DNA of 34,701 nucleotides from RUG13615 sp040307715 (GCA_040307715.1 JAWRJC010000151.1:1-34701), one strand, 5' to 3'; counted from the stretch's first letter, positions 7,919 to 16,201 are shown. Numbers and translations: made by a program. Notes: a model not told the origin generated them from the letters alone.

Positions 7919-9589
7919 ATGAGACCGGAAGTCACAGAAAGAATCAAACAGATGGCACTCGATTTTACGGCGCAGCTCAGCGTTGTCGAAACGCCGGGTG
8001 AAATCGAGATGGCACAGCTCATCTATGACACCATCGCGGATATTGACTACTACAAGAAGCATCCGGATCTTGTTTATCAGCTGGACTGCAACGATCAGTA
8101 CGGCCGTAAGATCGTTGTGGCAGAGATGAACGGTGAGAAAAAGCCGTCTGACAAAACGATCGTCATGATCGGTCACTTTGATACTGTCGGCATTTCCGAC
8201 TACGGCAATCTGAAAGAATATGCCGGCAACCCGGAAGTGCTGGCGGAGGAGTTCAAGAAATGGAAGCTGCCGGAAGAAGCCAGAGAGGATCTGGAGTCCG
8301 GCAAGTACATCTTCGGCCGCGGCATTTTCGACATGAAGTCCGGCGATGCTGCCGTCATCGGCGTTATGGAGGAAATCTCCAGAGACATCGAAAACTTCGA
8401 GGGCAACCTCATCTACTGCGCGGTATGCGATGAAGAGAGCAACTCAACCGGGATGCTGACCTTCATTCCGCATCTGGTGAAATTGAGAGAAGAGAAGGGC
8501 TACGACTACCAGGCTATGATCGACCCGGACTATATGGCGCCTGCTTTCCCGGGCGACCCGGAAAAGTATGTCTTCATTGGTACGGTCGGCAAGATCATGC
8601 CCACGTTCTATGTGGTCGGTAAGGAAACGCACGTCGGCGAGAGCTTTGACGGGCTGGATCCCAACCGCATCACGTCCGAACTGGTCGCGCGCATCAACCT
8701 CAATCCGGAATTCTGCGATGTCGTGGACGGCGAAGTCACTCTGCCGCCGGTCACACTGAAGCAGAGAGACCTGAAGACCGAGTACTCGGTTCAGACAGCG
8801 ACAAAGTCGCTCCTGCTGGTCAACTACGCAACGCACTGCTCCGAACCGGACGACGTTCTGAAAGAGATGAAGCGCGTGGCAAAGGAAGAGTTCCAGTACG
8901 TTGTCAGCGAGATGAACAAGCGCTACAAGACCTTCTGCAAGATGGCCGGCCGCGAAGTCAAGGATGTGCCCTGGAAGCCGCGTGCCCTGACCTATGAGGA
9001 ACTGTATGCTGCCGTCAGAGAGGAGATGGGTGAGGAACTCGACCGGAAGATGGCTGCTCTGCTGGAAGAACTCAAGGCAAACGACAAGATGGATCTTCGT
9101 GACAAGACCTTCCATATGGTCGACTACCTGCACGAACTCTGGTCGGATAAGGATCCGGTCATCATCGTCTACTTCACGCCGCCGTACTACCCGCATGTGG
9201 CGGTCAAGGATGAGAACAAGAAGGACAAAGCGTTGCTCAAAGCGGTCAAGAAAGCGATCAAGACCGTCAAGGCAGATCCGAACTTCGACTATCCGCTCCG
9301 CCAGAAGCGCTTCCTGCCCTGCATCTCCGACTTGAGCTATGCAACGGCACCGACCAGTCAGGAAGCGATCGACATGTACATGAACAACACCCCGGGCTAC
9401 GGGGAGGACGGCATCTATAACCTGCCGCTGAAAGAGATGCAGAGCATCGATGTGCCGGTCACAGACATCGGTACCGTCGGCAAGGATGCGCATAAGTTCA
9501 CGGAACGTATCGATCCCAGATTCACGTTCCAGTATACGCCGGAACTGATCTATCAGACCATCATGAATCTGATGGAAAGCTGGTCCTAA
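7919..9589 (+). CDS. M20-family metallopeptidase, RocB-like (second of tandem pair)
   Basis: This 556-residue paralog of the preceding enzyme conserves the M20 sites: H86-F-D88 (MIGHFDTV), D138 in GIFDMKSGD, and D171-E172-E173 in CDEES. Shared segments such as YFTPPYYPHV (versus FAPPYYPPI) and LSDLSYA show common descent, but the two sequences have diverged widely, so they probably act on different substrates or form a heteromer. The ATG follows AGGGGG in the 23-bp gap and the pair is surely co-transcribed. The operon closes with a perfect 13-bp stem terminator. Codon choice is strongly biased (like the symporter), suggesting abundant product. Substrate unknown. Confidence 0.8.
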   Translation: MRPEVTERIKQMALDFTAQLSVVETPGEIEMAQLIYDTIADIDYYKKHPDLVYQLDCNDQYGRKIVVAEMNGEKKPSDKTIVMIGHFDTVGISDYGNLKEYAGNPEVLAEEFKKWKLPEEAREDLESGKYIFGRGIFDMKSGDAAVIGVMEEISRDIENFEGNLIYCAVCDEESNSTGMLTFIPHLVKLREEKGYDYQAMIDPDYMAPAFPGDPEKYVFIGTVGKIMPTFYVVGKETHVGESFDGLDPNRITSELVARINLNPEFCDVVDGEVTLPPVTLKQRDLKTEYSVQTATKSLLLVNYATHCSEPDDVLKEMKRVAKEEFQYVVSEMNKRYKTFCKMAGREVKDVPWKPRALTYEELYAAVREEMGEELDRKMAALLEELKANDKMDLRDKTFHMVDYLHELWSDKDPVIIVYFTPPYYPHVAVKDENKKDKALLKAVKKAIKTVKADPNFDYPLRQKRFLPCISDLSYATAPTSQEAIDMYMNNTPGYGEDGIYNLPLKEMQSIDVPVTDIGTVGKDAHKFTERIDPRFTFQYTPELIYQTIMNLMESWS

Positions 9590-9615
9590 AAGAAATCGCA
9601 AAGGAAAGCTTCGGA

Positions 9616-9650
9616 AAGACCCGCCTGCCCGCAGGCGGGTCTTGCTTTTG
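9616..9650 (+). terminator. Rho-independent terminator of the symporter-peptidase region
   Basis: A perfect 13-bp inverted repeat (9616-9628 and 9631-9643) with a 2-base centre is followed by GCTTTTG. Confidence 0.85.
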
Positions 9651-9689
9651 TGCCTGCGGGAAAAGAATGGGGGTATACCCGTTCCGGTA

Positions 9690-9698
9690 TGGTATAAT
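9690..9698 (+). promoter_or_regulatory. Extended -10 promoter for the TSUP transporter
   Basis: TGG followed by consensus TATAAT at 9693-9698, 38 bp before the ATG. No convincing -35 is seen, which an extended -10 can tolerate. Confidence 0.6.
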
Positions 9699-9735
9699 CA
9701 ACTTGTATGAATGAACCGCCGCTGCGGAGGTGAAC

Positions 9736-10593
9736 ATGACGATACAGCTTGCGATCGGGATCCTGTTTCTGGCATCCGCGGTCGTGTACGGTGCGTATAT
9801 GACGCGCAGCATATGGAAAGACCGGACTTGGCTCGCAGAAGCGCCGGGGCATCTCGGCACGGTCATGGGGCTGGAAGCTGTGATCTACTTTCTGTGCACC
9901 ATCGGTGTGTCTGACTTTCTGCTCAACACGATCCTGTGCCGCCGCCTGCATCTGGTCGAACCGGAAGCGCAGCCTGACTGCAACATCTGTGCGACGATCG
10001 TGCCGAGCGGGATCATTGCGTTTCTTTATCTTCGGAACGCCGATGCTGTGGACGGCCGTCTGCTGGCAGTCTTTATCATATGCATGGTCATAGGGAGCCT
10101 GATCGGCTCGCGGGCTGTCGGCCGGATGGAGGGGGAGCGGATCCGCCGCTTCATGATCGTCTTTCTGTGTGTCACCTTGCTGTCTCTTGTCGCAAAGATG
10201 ATCCTTTCAGCCGGAGCTCCGCCGGAAGCGACATCTCTTGGCGGATGGAAACTCGCAGTATTAGGTGCGGAAGCATTCTGCGCCGGGTTCATCAACATGC
10301 TCGGCATTCCGGCCAAGCCGCTTACAGCGACGGTCGCCCTGCTTTTAGGGCTGTCTCCGCTCACCACGCTGGCTATCACACTGGGAGCGATCCCGATGGC
10401 TTGTGTGTCCGGCGGGATCAATGTAGCCCCCCGCAAAAAGTACAATCCCAAACTGATCCTCTCCGCTATGACGGCGGGCAGCGTCACGGCGGTGGCGGGA
10501 TGCCTACTGGCGATCAGCATCAATGCGGCAGTGCTGAATGTGCTTCTGCTGATCGTGATCGCAGTGGCGATCGTCAGCCTGATCAGAAAGTAA
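9736..10593 (+). CDS. TSUP-family (TauE/SafE-like) membrane transporter
   Basis: This 285-residue integral membrane protein has about eight hydrophobic helices and the internal two-fold layout of the TSUP/TauE-SafE family (export of sulfite, sulfonates or other organic anions). Visible marks are ICATIVPSGIIAFLYL in the first half and FINMLGIPAKPLTATVALLLGLSP in the second. The ATG at 9736 is preferred over the GTG at 9730, which would lie inside the GGAGG ribosome site (9726-9730). An extended -10, TGG-TATAAT, lies at 9690-9698 after the terminator of the previous operon, so this starts a new transcript. The glycosyltransferase follows after 36 bp and may be co-transcribed. Substrate cannot be told. 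Confidence 0.7.
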   Translation: MTIQLAIGILFLASAVVYGAYMTRSIWKDRTWLAEAPGHLGTVMGLEAVIYFLCTIGVSDFLLNTILCRRLHLVEPEAQPDCNICATIVPSGIIAFLYLRNADAVDGRLLAVFIICMVIGSLIGSRAVGRMEGERIRRFMIVFLCVTLLSLVAKMILSAGAPPEATSLGGWKLAVLGAEAFCAGFINMLGIPAKPLTATVALLLGLSPLTTLAITLGAIPMACVSGGINVAPRKKYNPKLILSAMTAGSVTAVAGCLLAISINAAVLNVLLLIVIAVAIVSLIRK

Positions 10594-10629
10594 CGGTCTG
10601 CGGAGAAAGCGGACCGGAAAGGTAGTTTC

Positions 10630-12018
10630 ATGTCCACACCGGAAGTGACTTTTATCATACCGCTTTACAATGCGGCGGAAACGATCGACCGCACGATGAT
10701 ATCCGTACTGGCGCAAACAGTGCGGACGTTTGAAGTGCTGCTCGTCGATGACGGCTCATCGGACGGGACACTGGCCGCAGCACAGAAATGGGCGGCGAAG
10801 GACGCACGTGTGAAGGTGCTGCAGAATCCCTGCAACCAGGGGGTCAGTGCAGCGCGCAACCGGGGGCTCGACCACGCCGGCGGCGAGTTTGTCCGTTTCA
10901 TCGATGCGGATGATACGATCCCGGAAAAGTCCACTGCAAAGATGACCGCGATCGCAAAAGCGGAGAACGCGGATATGGTTATGGGTGTCATGCGCCGGAT
11001 CAGCGCCGCAGGTGCGTACAATTACGGCAGGACGGTGCGGGCGGCACGGCGGAAAAAGCTGGACCGCTATGATGAAAACCTGATCCACTCTTTTTCCGTC
11101 TGCAACAAACTGTTCCGCAGGGCGGTCATCGAGGCGCACGGGATCCGTTTCGCAGCGTACCGTCATGCTGAGGACGGCCTGTTCCTGTATGAGTTTTTGC
11201 AGTATACGAACCACCTGTGCGGGTATGCCGGCGTTGCTTATGTCTACTACAAACCGGAGTTTTATGAAGCGCCTGTCACAACGACGCAGCATTTGACAAA
11301 GGAGATGCTGGAAGGCGTTCTCACCATTGCGGACAGGATCCTTGCCATGCACCCGGAAGCGCCGCAGCGGTTCAGGGATGATTTCCGCGCGCGCGTCCTC
11401 GGCATCACGCTGATCAATGAGTATTACCGCAAGATCTGGCGGCTCGATCCGGATGCGCTGGAACTGCTGATGCAGGTGATCCCGGTCTACTGGGAGCAGC
11501 TGCCTGAAAAGCAGCGCAAAGACGTCCTGACGATGAACCGCGACCTGCCGGCTCCCGATGAACTGGGACTGCCGGAGGAGATCTGCAGCAGACCGCTGTT
11601 TACGGTGGTGATCGGCAGCGGGGTCAAGGCAGCGCATCTGCCAGCGCTGCTGGCGTCTTTGTACTATCAGAAAGTCCCGTATTTCAATGTCGTATTGGCA
11701 CCTTGCTGGAAAGAACACGTGCCGGAGGAGTATCAGGCGATGCGCAATCTATCCGTTGGCGAATTGGATGCTTTCCTGTCGCGGGAGCAGACCGGACAGA
11801 TCGTGAGGGTGGAGGAGGACGTCCTGTTTACCTACGAATCGCTCAGCCGGGCGCTGACGCATCTCCCGGCTGACAGCGGTGCCGTGTCCGCCGATAAGAT
11901 CGGTCTCACACCCGGAACACAGGCTGCGGGGCCGGTGGATGATCCGCCGCTCAAAGGACAGCTGCAGGTCTGCGGGAGCATTGCCAAGCTGCGTCTCAAG
12001 CAGTTCCTGGGAAGATAG
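10630..12018 (+). CDS. Family 2 glycosyltransferase with extra C-terminal domain
   Basis: This 462-residue protein starts with a GT-A fold family 2 glycosyltransferase domain: VTFIIPLYNAAETI, LLVDDGSSDGT and NQGVSAARNRGLD, with the metal-binding FIDADD near residue 95. The GT2 domain accounts for about 230 residues. The remaining C-terminal part (with RPLFTVVIGSGVKAAHLPALLASL near 315-340) looks like a second, degenerate transferase-like fold without a DXD motif. No membrane helix is obvious, so it is probably cytoplasmic and uses a nucleotide-sugar to modify a polysaccharide or lipid. GGAAAGG precedes the ATG. It follows the TSUP gene by 36 bp and ends at a terminator. Acceptor and sugar are unknown. 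Confidence 0.8.
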   Translation: MSTPEVTFIIPLYNAAETIDRTMISVLAQTVRTFEVLLVDDGSSDGTLAAAQKWAAKDARVKVLQNPCNQGVSAARNRGLDHAGGEFVRFIDADDTIPEKSTAKMTAIAKAENADMVMGVMRRISAAGAYNYGRTVRAARRKKLDRYDENLIHSFSVCNKLFRRAVIEAHGIRFAAYRHAEDGLFLYEFLQYTNHLCGYAGVAYVYYKPEFYEAPVTTTQHLTKEMLEGVLTIADRILAMHPEAPQRFRDDFRARVLGITLINEYYRKIWRLDPDALELLMQVIPVYWEQLPEKQRKDVLTMNRDLPAPDELGLPEEICSRPLFTVVIGSGVKAAHLPALLASLYYQKVPYFNVVLAPCWKEHVPEEYQAMRNLSVGELDAFLSREQTGQIVRVEEDVLFTYESLSRALTHLPADSGAVSADKIGLTPGTQAAGPVDDPPLKGQLQVCGSIAKLRLKQFLGR

Positions 12019-12042
12019 CGGCTGCCGGTATAAGGTGTAATG

Positions 12043-12071
12043 ATGGCGATTTGATAGCAAATCGCCATTTT
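12043..12071 (+). terminator. Rho-independent terminator after the glycosyltransferase
   Basis: An 11-bp stem, ATGGCGATTTG (12043-12053) with 12058-12068, loop ATAG, followed by T residues. Confidence 0.8.
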
Positions 12072-12126
12072 AATAAATTGTTTTGAAAAAAAGTTTGCAT
12101 ATTCATGCACCGGATTACAATGCGCT

Positions 12127-12204
12127 TACAACCCGACGATCAACCTGTGCATCGCGATCTGCAAAGCACTCTGCAAGACGCTGGACGAACTGTTCTGGGA
12201 GTGA
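12127..12204 (+). pseudogene. Decayed C-terminus of an XRE-family (HTH) regulator
   Basis: In the 374-bp stretch between the glycosyltransferase and the HMA gene, one frame reads YNPTINLCIAICKALCKTL then DELFWE and a stop at 12202-12204. This is the characteristic end of small XRE/Cro-CI type regulators (usually ...YNPTINLCIAICKALxxTLDDLFWE). Nothing upstream in any frame restores the helix-turn-helix, and the previous terminator lies only 56 bp before it, so the rest of the gene has been deleted. Nearby TTACAA is repeated at 12115 and 12126, a possible deletion scar. A perfect terminator follows and probably belonged to the lost gene. Confidence 0.65.
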
Positions 12205-12249
12205 CCGGCGGGGAAACAGGCAGATAGAACGAGTCGAATAAAGCATGAC

Positions 12250-12282
12250 AAAAGTACTGCGCGAAGGCGCAGTACTTTTTTG
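12250..12282 (+). terminator. Rho-independent terminator after the XRE remnant
   Basis: A 13-bp perfect stem (12250-12262 and 12267-12279), loop GAAG, followed by six T in the run ending at 12281. Confidence 0.8.
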
Positions 12283-12286
12283 GAAG

Positions 12287-12339
12287 TTGCAAAGCGGCGT
12301 GATCTGTTGTATGCTAACGGAAGTTAGCAAAAGGTAACC
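12287..12339 (+). promoter_or_regulatory. Promoter and metal-type dyad (site A) of the HMA gene
   Basis: TTGCAA (12287-12292) and TATGCT (12310-12315) are separated by exactly 17 bp. Directly downstream, GTTAG-CAAAAG-GTAAC (12323-12338) has the same half sites and 6-bp spacing as the dyads before feoA, feoB and the methyltransferase operon. An extra CTAAC at 12314-12318 makes an everted pair with the first half site. Position over the start region implies repression. Confidence 0.7.
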
Positions 12340-12392
12340 GCTGCCGGATCTTTTACGGTTTGCGGCGGACAGGGGAAAGAAGGCGATGCAAT

Positions 12393-12773
12393 ATGACAGC
12401 AACGGTCATTATCATTCTGGCGGCTCTCCTTGTCGTCTGGGCAGTCTGGCGGACGGTGCAGAAGGCACGGGGCAAAGCGAAGTCGAGCTGCTGCGGTACG
12501 GCGGAAGTGGTGGCTGCGAAAAAGGTGGCGGACACCGACGAATCGCATTACCCCTACCAGTATAAACTGTCTGTTGAAGGGATGATGTGCAGCAACTGTG
12601 CACGGACCGTAGAGAACGCGCTCAATGAGGCGGACGGCGTGTGGGCGAGGGTCGATCTTGGCAGGAAAGAGGCAAAGGTCCTGACGAAAGCCCCCCGGAC
12701 ACAGGCGGACTTCGCGGCATTGCTGAATGGGTATTCTTACAGCGTCACCGGCTGCACTAAGACCGGACGATGA
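12393..12773 (+). CDS. Membrane-anchored heavy-metal-associated (HMA) domain protein
   Basis: This 126-residue protein has an N-terminal membrane helix (residues 3-21, VIIILAALLVVWAVW), then a short loop with C33-C34, and a C-terminal HMA domain (about 57-122) with the metal site G-M-M-C66-S-N-C69. Such domains bind copper(I) or other soft metals and pass them to transporters or sense them. The ATG at 12393 follows AAGAAGG. The dyad upstream places it with feoA/feoB, so the ligand here could be tied to iron status; this is inference, as HMA domains usually bind Cu or Zn. It forms a one-gene transcript closed by a terminator immediately after the stop. A Cys residue also lies near the C-terminus (TGCTK). 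Confidence 0.8.
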   Translation: MTATVIIILAALLVVWAVWRTVQKARGKAKSSCCGTAEVVAAKKVADTDESHYPYQYKLSVEGMMCSNCARTVENALNEADGVWARVDLGRKEAKVLTKAPRTQADFAALLNGYSYSVTGCTKTGR

Positions 12774-12780
12774 CCGGACG

Positions 12781-12807
12781 GACCTCCTCTGCGGGAGGTC
12801 TTTTTTT
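12781..12807 (+). terminator. Rho-independent terminator after the HMA gene
   Basis: GACCTCC (12781-12787) pairs with GGAGGTC (12794-12800), followed by seven T. It begins 7 bp after the stop codon. Confidence 0.85.
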
Positions 12808-12865
12808 ATGGAAGAACGAGATTTTCCGCCGGATAAGGATTACAATAGAGGCGGAGGAAAAGACT

Positions 12866-13522
12866 ATGGACTATAAAACCATCGTAGAACACAAAGAGGT
12901 GCTGGAGTATTACAACCGCGGCAATCAGATCCTCGGAGCGCTCGGATATACCGATCACTCGACGGCACACACCAGACTGGTCGCAGACCGGGCGGCGATG
13001 ATCCTCAAGGCGTTCGGATACAGCGAGGAAGAGCAGGAACTGGCCCGGATCGCCGGTTTTCTGCACGATATCGGCAATGTGATCAACCGCAGCCGCCATG
13101 CGGAGTACGGCGCGCTGCTCGCCAACGAGATCCTGGAGGATCAGGACATCCGGATGGAAGACCGCATCCGCATCGTCTCCGCGATCGCCAATCACGACGA
13201 ATCGACCGGTGTTGCAGCCGATCCTGTCGCGGCTGCATTGATCATCGCGGACAAGAGCGACGTGCGCCGCAACAGGGTGCGTAATAAGGTGCCGGCATTG
13301 TTCGATATCCACGACCGCGTCAACTACGCCGTCACGCATCCCAGGCTGGAATGCGAGCCGGAGCTGAATCGGATCACGCTGCACCTGACGGTCGACGAGG
13401 AGATCTGCTCGATGCTGGACTACTTTGAGATCTTCCTAACCCGTATGATGATGTGTTCGCGGGCAGCTGCCGTGTTCGGCGCGAAGTTCTCACTGGTCGT
13501 CAATGAACAGCGGGTGCTGTAA
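12866..13522 (+). CDS. HD-domain phosphohydrolase
   Basis: This 218-residue protein carries the HD superfamily metal sites: H35 region, H67-D68 (FLHDIG), H78, H110-D111 (NHDES) and D129 (IADKSDVRRNR). HD proteins hydrolyse nucleotides or signalling nucleotides; the substrate here is unknown. The arrangement HDIG-N-x8-H and IADKSDV is common in stand-alone clostridial HD hydrolases. The ATG at 12866 follows GCGGAGGAAAA and is preferred to in-frame upstream codons that would overlap the previous terminator. A TACAAT at 12841-12846 is the likely -10; no good -35 is evident. The gene stands alone between two terminators. Confidence 0.8.
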   Translation: MDYKTIVEHKEVLEYYNRGNQILGALGYTDHSTAHTRLVADRAAMILKAFGYSEEEQELARIAGFLHDIGNVINRSRHAEYGALLANEILEDQDIRMEDRIRIVSAIANHDESTGVAADPVAAALIIADKSDVRRNRVRNKVPALFDIHDRVNYAVTHPRLECEPELNRITLHLTVDEEICSMLDYFEIFLTRMMMCSRAAAVFGAKFSLVVNEQRVL

Positions 13523-13547
13523 AAGCTGTCGGAAGAGCATGCAAAAG

Positions 13548-13573
13548 AAAGCCGCCCTGCGGGGCGGTTTTTT
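13548..13573 (+). terminator. Rho-independent terminator after the HD-domain gene
   Basis: CCGCCC (13552-13557) pairs with GGGCGG (13562-13567), with flanking A and T runs extending the stem, and a T-run after. Confidence 0.8.
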
Positions 13574-13615
13574 GATGTCTTCGATAGCCCGTTTGGACAT
13601 TTACCATTGGAATCG

Positions 13616-13669
13616 TTGACTTTCTCAAGGCGGTTAGCTACAATTAACTGAGGTTAGAGTGTGCTAACC
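13616..13669 (+). promoter_or_regulatory. feoA promoter with two metal-type dyads (sites B1 and B2)
   Basis: TTGACT (13616-13621) and TACAAT (13639-13644) have a perfect 17-bp spacer. Dyad B1, GTTAG-CTACAA-TTAAC (13633-13648), covers the -10. Dyad B2, GTTAG-AGTGTG-CTAAC (13653-13668), lies 20 bp further, two helical turns on, at the start site. This geometry is that of tight repression by a metal-loaded regulator. The half sites recall the GGTTAG arms of DtxR/IdeR boxes, but the spacer differs. Confidence 0.75.
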
Positions 13670-13701
13670 GTTTGGATCATTTGACAGGAAAGGAGAGGCC
13701 T

Positions 13702-13992
13702 ATGGAAACTGCCGTCAGCCTTGGAAAAGTCACAAGTGCAGCCGCAGAGACCCCCGAAGCGGCCACACACGACAGCAAGATGACGATCCTCGACGCGGTC
13801 CCCGGACAGACCTATATCATCAAAGAGATCAACACGGAAGACGAAGAGATGAACGGGTTCCTGTTCCGTCTCGGCTGCTACAGCGGCGAGCCGATCACCT
13901 TGATTTCCAAGAAAAAGAAAAACTGTATCGTCGTCATCAAGGACGGGCGTTACAATCTGGACAACCTCCTCGCGGAGGCGATCCTCGTTTAG
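13702..13992 (+). CDS. feoA: FeoA-type ferrous iron transport accessory protein
   Basis: This 96-residue protein has a C-terminal FeoA SH3-like domain (about 24-96): ILDAVPGQTYIIKEINTED, MNGFLFRLGCYSGEPITLISK and DGRYNLDNLLAEAILV follow the usual pattern of an early strand, a middle G-x-x-x-G-E turn and the closing strand. The first ~22 residues are an alanine-rich extension. FeoA is a cytoplasmic partner of the FeoB iron channel/GTPase. AAAGGAGAGG precedes the ATG. Transcription should start at the dyad-covered promoter upstream, so it is made when iron is scarce. feoB lies 153 bp downstream, past a hairpin and a further dyad, so the two may be partly independent units. Confidence 0.85.
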   Translation: METAVSLGKVTSAAAETPEAATHDSKMTILDAVPGQTYIIKEINTEDEEMNGFLFRLGCYSGEPITLISKKKKNCIVVIKDGRYNLDNLLAEAILV

Positions 13993-13999
13993 TCGGAAA

Positions 14000-14048
14000 A
14001 GGGCGCTGTGCGATTCCTTGTGGAAGCAGGCGCCCTCTGTTCTGTTCT
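14000..14048 (+). terminator. Possible terminator between feoA and feoB
   Basis: AGGGCGC (14000-14006) pairs with GCGCCCT (14030-14036) around an inner TTCC/GGAA stem, followed by CTGTTCTGTTCTTC. The U-tract is imperfect, so readthrough is likely. Confidence 0.45.
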
Positions 14049-14050
14049 TC

Positions 14051-14068
14051 GGTTAGCGATGGGTAACT
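14051..14068 (+). promoter_or_regulatory. Metal-type dyad (site C) before feoB
   Basis: GTTAG-CGATGG-GTAAC (14052-14067) matches the other five dyads in half sites and 6-bp spacing. It lies 79 bp before the feoB ATG. I do not see a clear -35/-10 here, but the site implies separate control of feoB. Confidence 0.65.
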
Positions 14069-14145
14069 GTCTGAATGGAGCAATCCCGCCAGGTCAAGAA
14101 CCGGCTTCGGCCGGACCGCAATAGTATTTATAAAGGAGTTGTATT

Positions 14146-16158
14146 ATGAGAATTGCTTTTGCCGGCAATCCCAACAGCGGTAAGACAACCATGTTCAATG
14201 CGCTGACCGGGATGAACGAAAAAGTAGGTAACTGGGCCGGCGTTACCGTCGGCCGTAAGGAGGGCCCGCTCAAGGAAGAGTTCGCAGGTGCGGAAGAGGT
14301 CACAGCAGTCGACCTGCCCGGCGCGTACTCGATGTCTCCGTTCACACCGGAGGAGAGCATCACATCCGAGTATGTCCGCGAGGAGCATCCGGATGCGATC
14401 GTCAATATTGTCGACGCGACAAATCTGTCCCGCAGCCTGTTCTTCACGACGCAGCTGCTGGAACTTGGCATCCCGGTCGTCGTCGCGTTGAACAAGAGCG
14501 ATATCAACGTGAAGGAAGGCACGAAGATCGATGTGGCAGCGCTGTCCGCGAAACTCAACTGCCCGGTCATCGAGACGGTCTCTACCGAAGACACCGATAA
14601 CGGTCTCAGGGAGGTTATCGATACAGCGATGTCTCTCAACGGGAAGGTGCAGAAAGCACCGTATCTGCAGGCAGATATCGATCTGCATAATAAGGCCGCG
14701 GTCGACGCGGAGGACAGAAAGCGTTTCGCCTTCGTCAATGATATTGTCGCTGCGGTAGAGACCAGAAAACAGCTCTCCAGCGAAACGACAAAGACCGACA
14801 CACTCGACAGCATCCTGACCAATGTCATCGTCGGCATTCTGGTCTTTGCGGGCGTGATGTATCTGGTGTTTTCCATTTCACAGGCCTGGGTCGGTCCTGC
14901 GATTGCGAACTGGCTCGTCGGCTGGATCGAGACCTTCCAGGAATGGGTGGCGGGTTCGCTCGAGAGTGCTCCGCCGGTTCTTGGCACCATCATTGCCGAT
15001 GGTATTGTCGGCGGCGTCGGGGCGGTCGTCGGATTCCTGCCGCTCGTTATGGTCATGTACTTCCTGATCGCGCTGCTTGAAGACTGCGGCTACATGGCTC
15101 GTGTCAGCGCTGTCATGGACCCGATCTTCAAACGCGTCGGTCTGTCCGGCAAATCCGTCATCCCGGTCATCATCGGTACCGGCTGCGGCATCCCGGCAAT
15201 CATGGCCTGCCGCACCATTCGTGATGAACGTGAAAGAAGAGCGACAGCGATGCTGACCACTTTCATTCCCTGCGGCGCGAAGATTCCGGTCATCGCTCTG
15301 TTTGCCGGTGCATTCTTTGCCGGCGCCGGCTGGGTCAGCACAGTCAGTTATTTCATCGGTATCTGCCTGATCTTCCTTGGAGCGCTGCTCGTCAAGGCGG
15401 TCACCGGCTACAAGTACAGAAAATCTTTCTTCATCATGGAACTGCCCAAGTGGAAGGTCCCGAGCCTCAAGAGAGCGTTCTGGTCCATGATGGAGCGCGC
15501 AAAGGCTTACATTATCAAGGCTGCCACCATCATCCTGGTCTGCAATCTGATCGTCCAGCTCATGCAGACCTACAACTGGCATTTCCAAGTGGTCGAAGAG
15601 GGGATGGAAGACACCTCCATCCTGGCATCGATCGCCAGCCCGTTCGCCATCCTGCTCATCCCGCTCGGCTTCGGCATCTGGCAGCTCGCGGCAGCAGCGA
15701 TCACCGGTTTCATCGCCAAGGAGAATGTCGTCGGCACACTGGCTGTCGTCTTCTCTCTGACCAACTTCATCAACGAGGACTTTGAGATGACCGGCGGCGC
15801 GAGCGAAATCGCCATGACGATGGGACTCACTTCCGTGACCGCACTGGCGTATCTGTTCTTCAACCTCTACACCCCGCCCTGCTTCGCGGCGATCGGTGCA
15901 ATGAATTCTGAGATGAAGAGCAAGGGGTGGCTGTGGAGCGCGATCGGCCTGCAGCTGTGCACCGGCTATACCGTGGCATTCCTGGTCAATCAGTTTGGTA
16001 CGCTCTTCACGGAAGGGCATCTGGCTGCGGGATTTGTGCCCGGTCTCATCGCGATCCTTGTGATGGCGGCTGCGATCGTCATGATCTCGAGGAAAATGCG
16101 CGCACACTTCGATGAACAGTATGAACTGCATCAGAAAGCGCAGGCGGCGAACGCGTAA
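14146..16158 (+). CDS. feoB: FeoB ferrous iron transporter
   Basis: This 670-residue protein imports Fe(II). The N-terminal GTPase domain has G1 GNPNSGKT (7-14), the G2-region WAGVTVG, G3 DLPG (56-59) and G4 NKSD (116-119). A helical spacer follows, then the membrane domain with two Gate motifs: VIIGTGCGIPAIMACRTI with its conserved cysteine and FIPCGAKIPVIALFAG. Several further helices lead to a charged C-terminus (residues ~640-670). TAAAGGAGTT precedes the ATG. Dyad site C lies upstream and a terminator-like stem follows. No FeoC-type domain is fused; the small Cys-rich membrane protein downstream fills the usual accessory slot in Firmicutes. Confidence 0.95.
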   Translation: MRIAFAGNPNSGKTTMFNALTGMNEKVGNWAGVTVGRKEGPLKEEFAGAEEVTAVDLPGAYSMSPFTPEESITSEYVREEHPDAIVNIVDATNLSRSLFFTTQLLELGIPVVVALNKSDINVKEGTKIDVAALSAKLNCPVIETVSTEDTDNGLREVIDTAMSLNGKVQKAPYLQADIDLHNKAAVDAEDRKRFAFVNDIVAAVETRKQLSSETTKTDTLDSILTNVIVGILVFAGVMYLVFSISQAWVGPAIANWLVGWIETFQEWVAGSLESAPPVLGTIIADGIVGGVGAVVGFLPLVMVMYFLIALLEDCGYMARVSAVMDPIFKRVGLSGKSVIPVIIGTGCGIPAIMACRTIRDERERRATAMLTTFIPCGAKIPVIALFAGAFFAGAGWVSTVSYFIGICLIFLGALLVKAVTGYKYRKSFFIMELPKWKVPSLKRAFWSMMERAKAYIIKAATIILVCNLIVQLMQTYNWHFQVVEEGMEDTSILASIASPFAILLIPLGFGIWQLAAAAITGFIAKENVVGTLAVVFSLTNFINEDFEMTGGASEIAMTMGLTSVTALAYLFFNLYTPPCFAAIGAMNSEMKSKGWLWSAIGLQLCTGYTVAFLVNQFGTLFTEGHLAAGFVPGLIAILVMAAAIVMISRKMRAHFDEQYELHQKAQAANA

Positions 16159-16201
16159 GACATGCTGCCGGTAAAACCAGTAATCAGCAAACACCTTGAC
16201 G

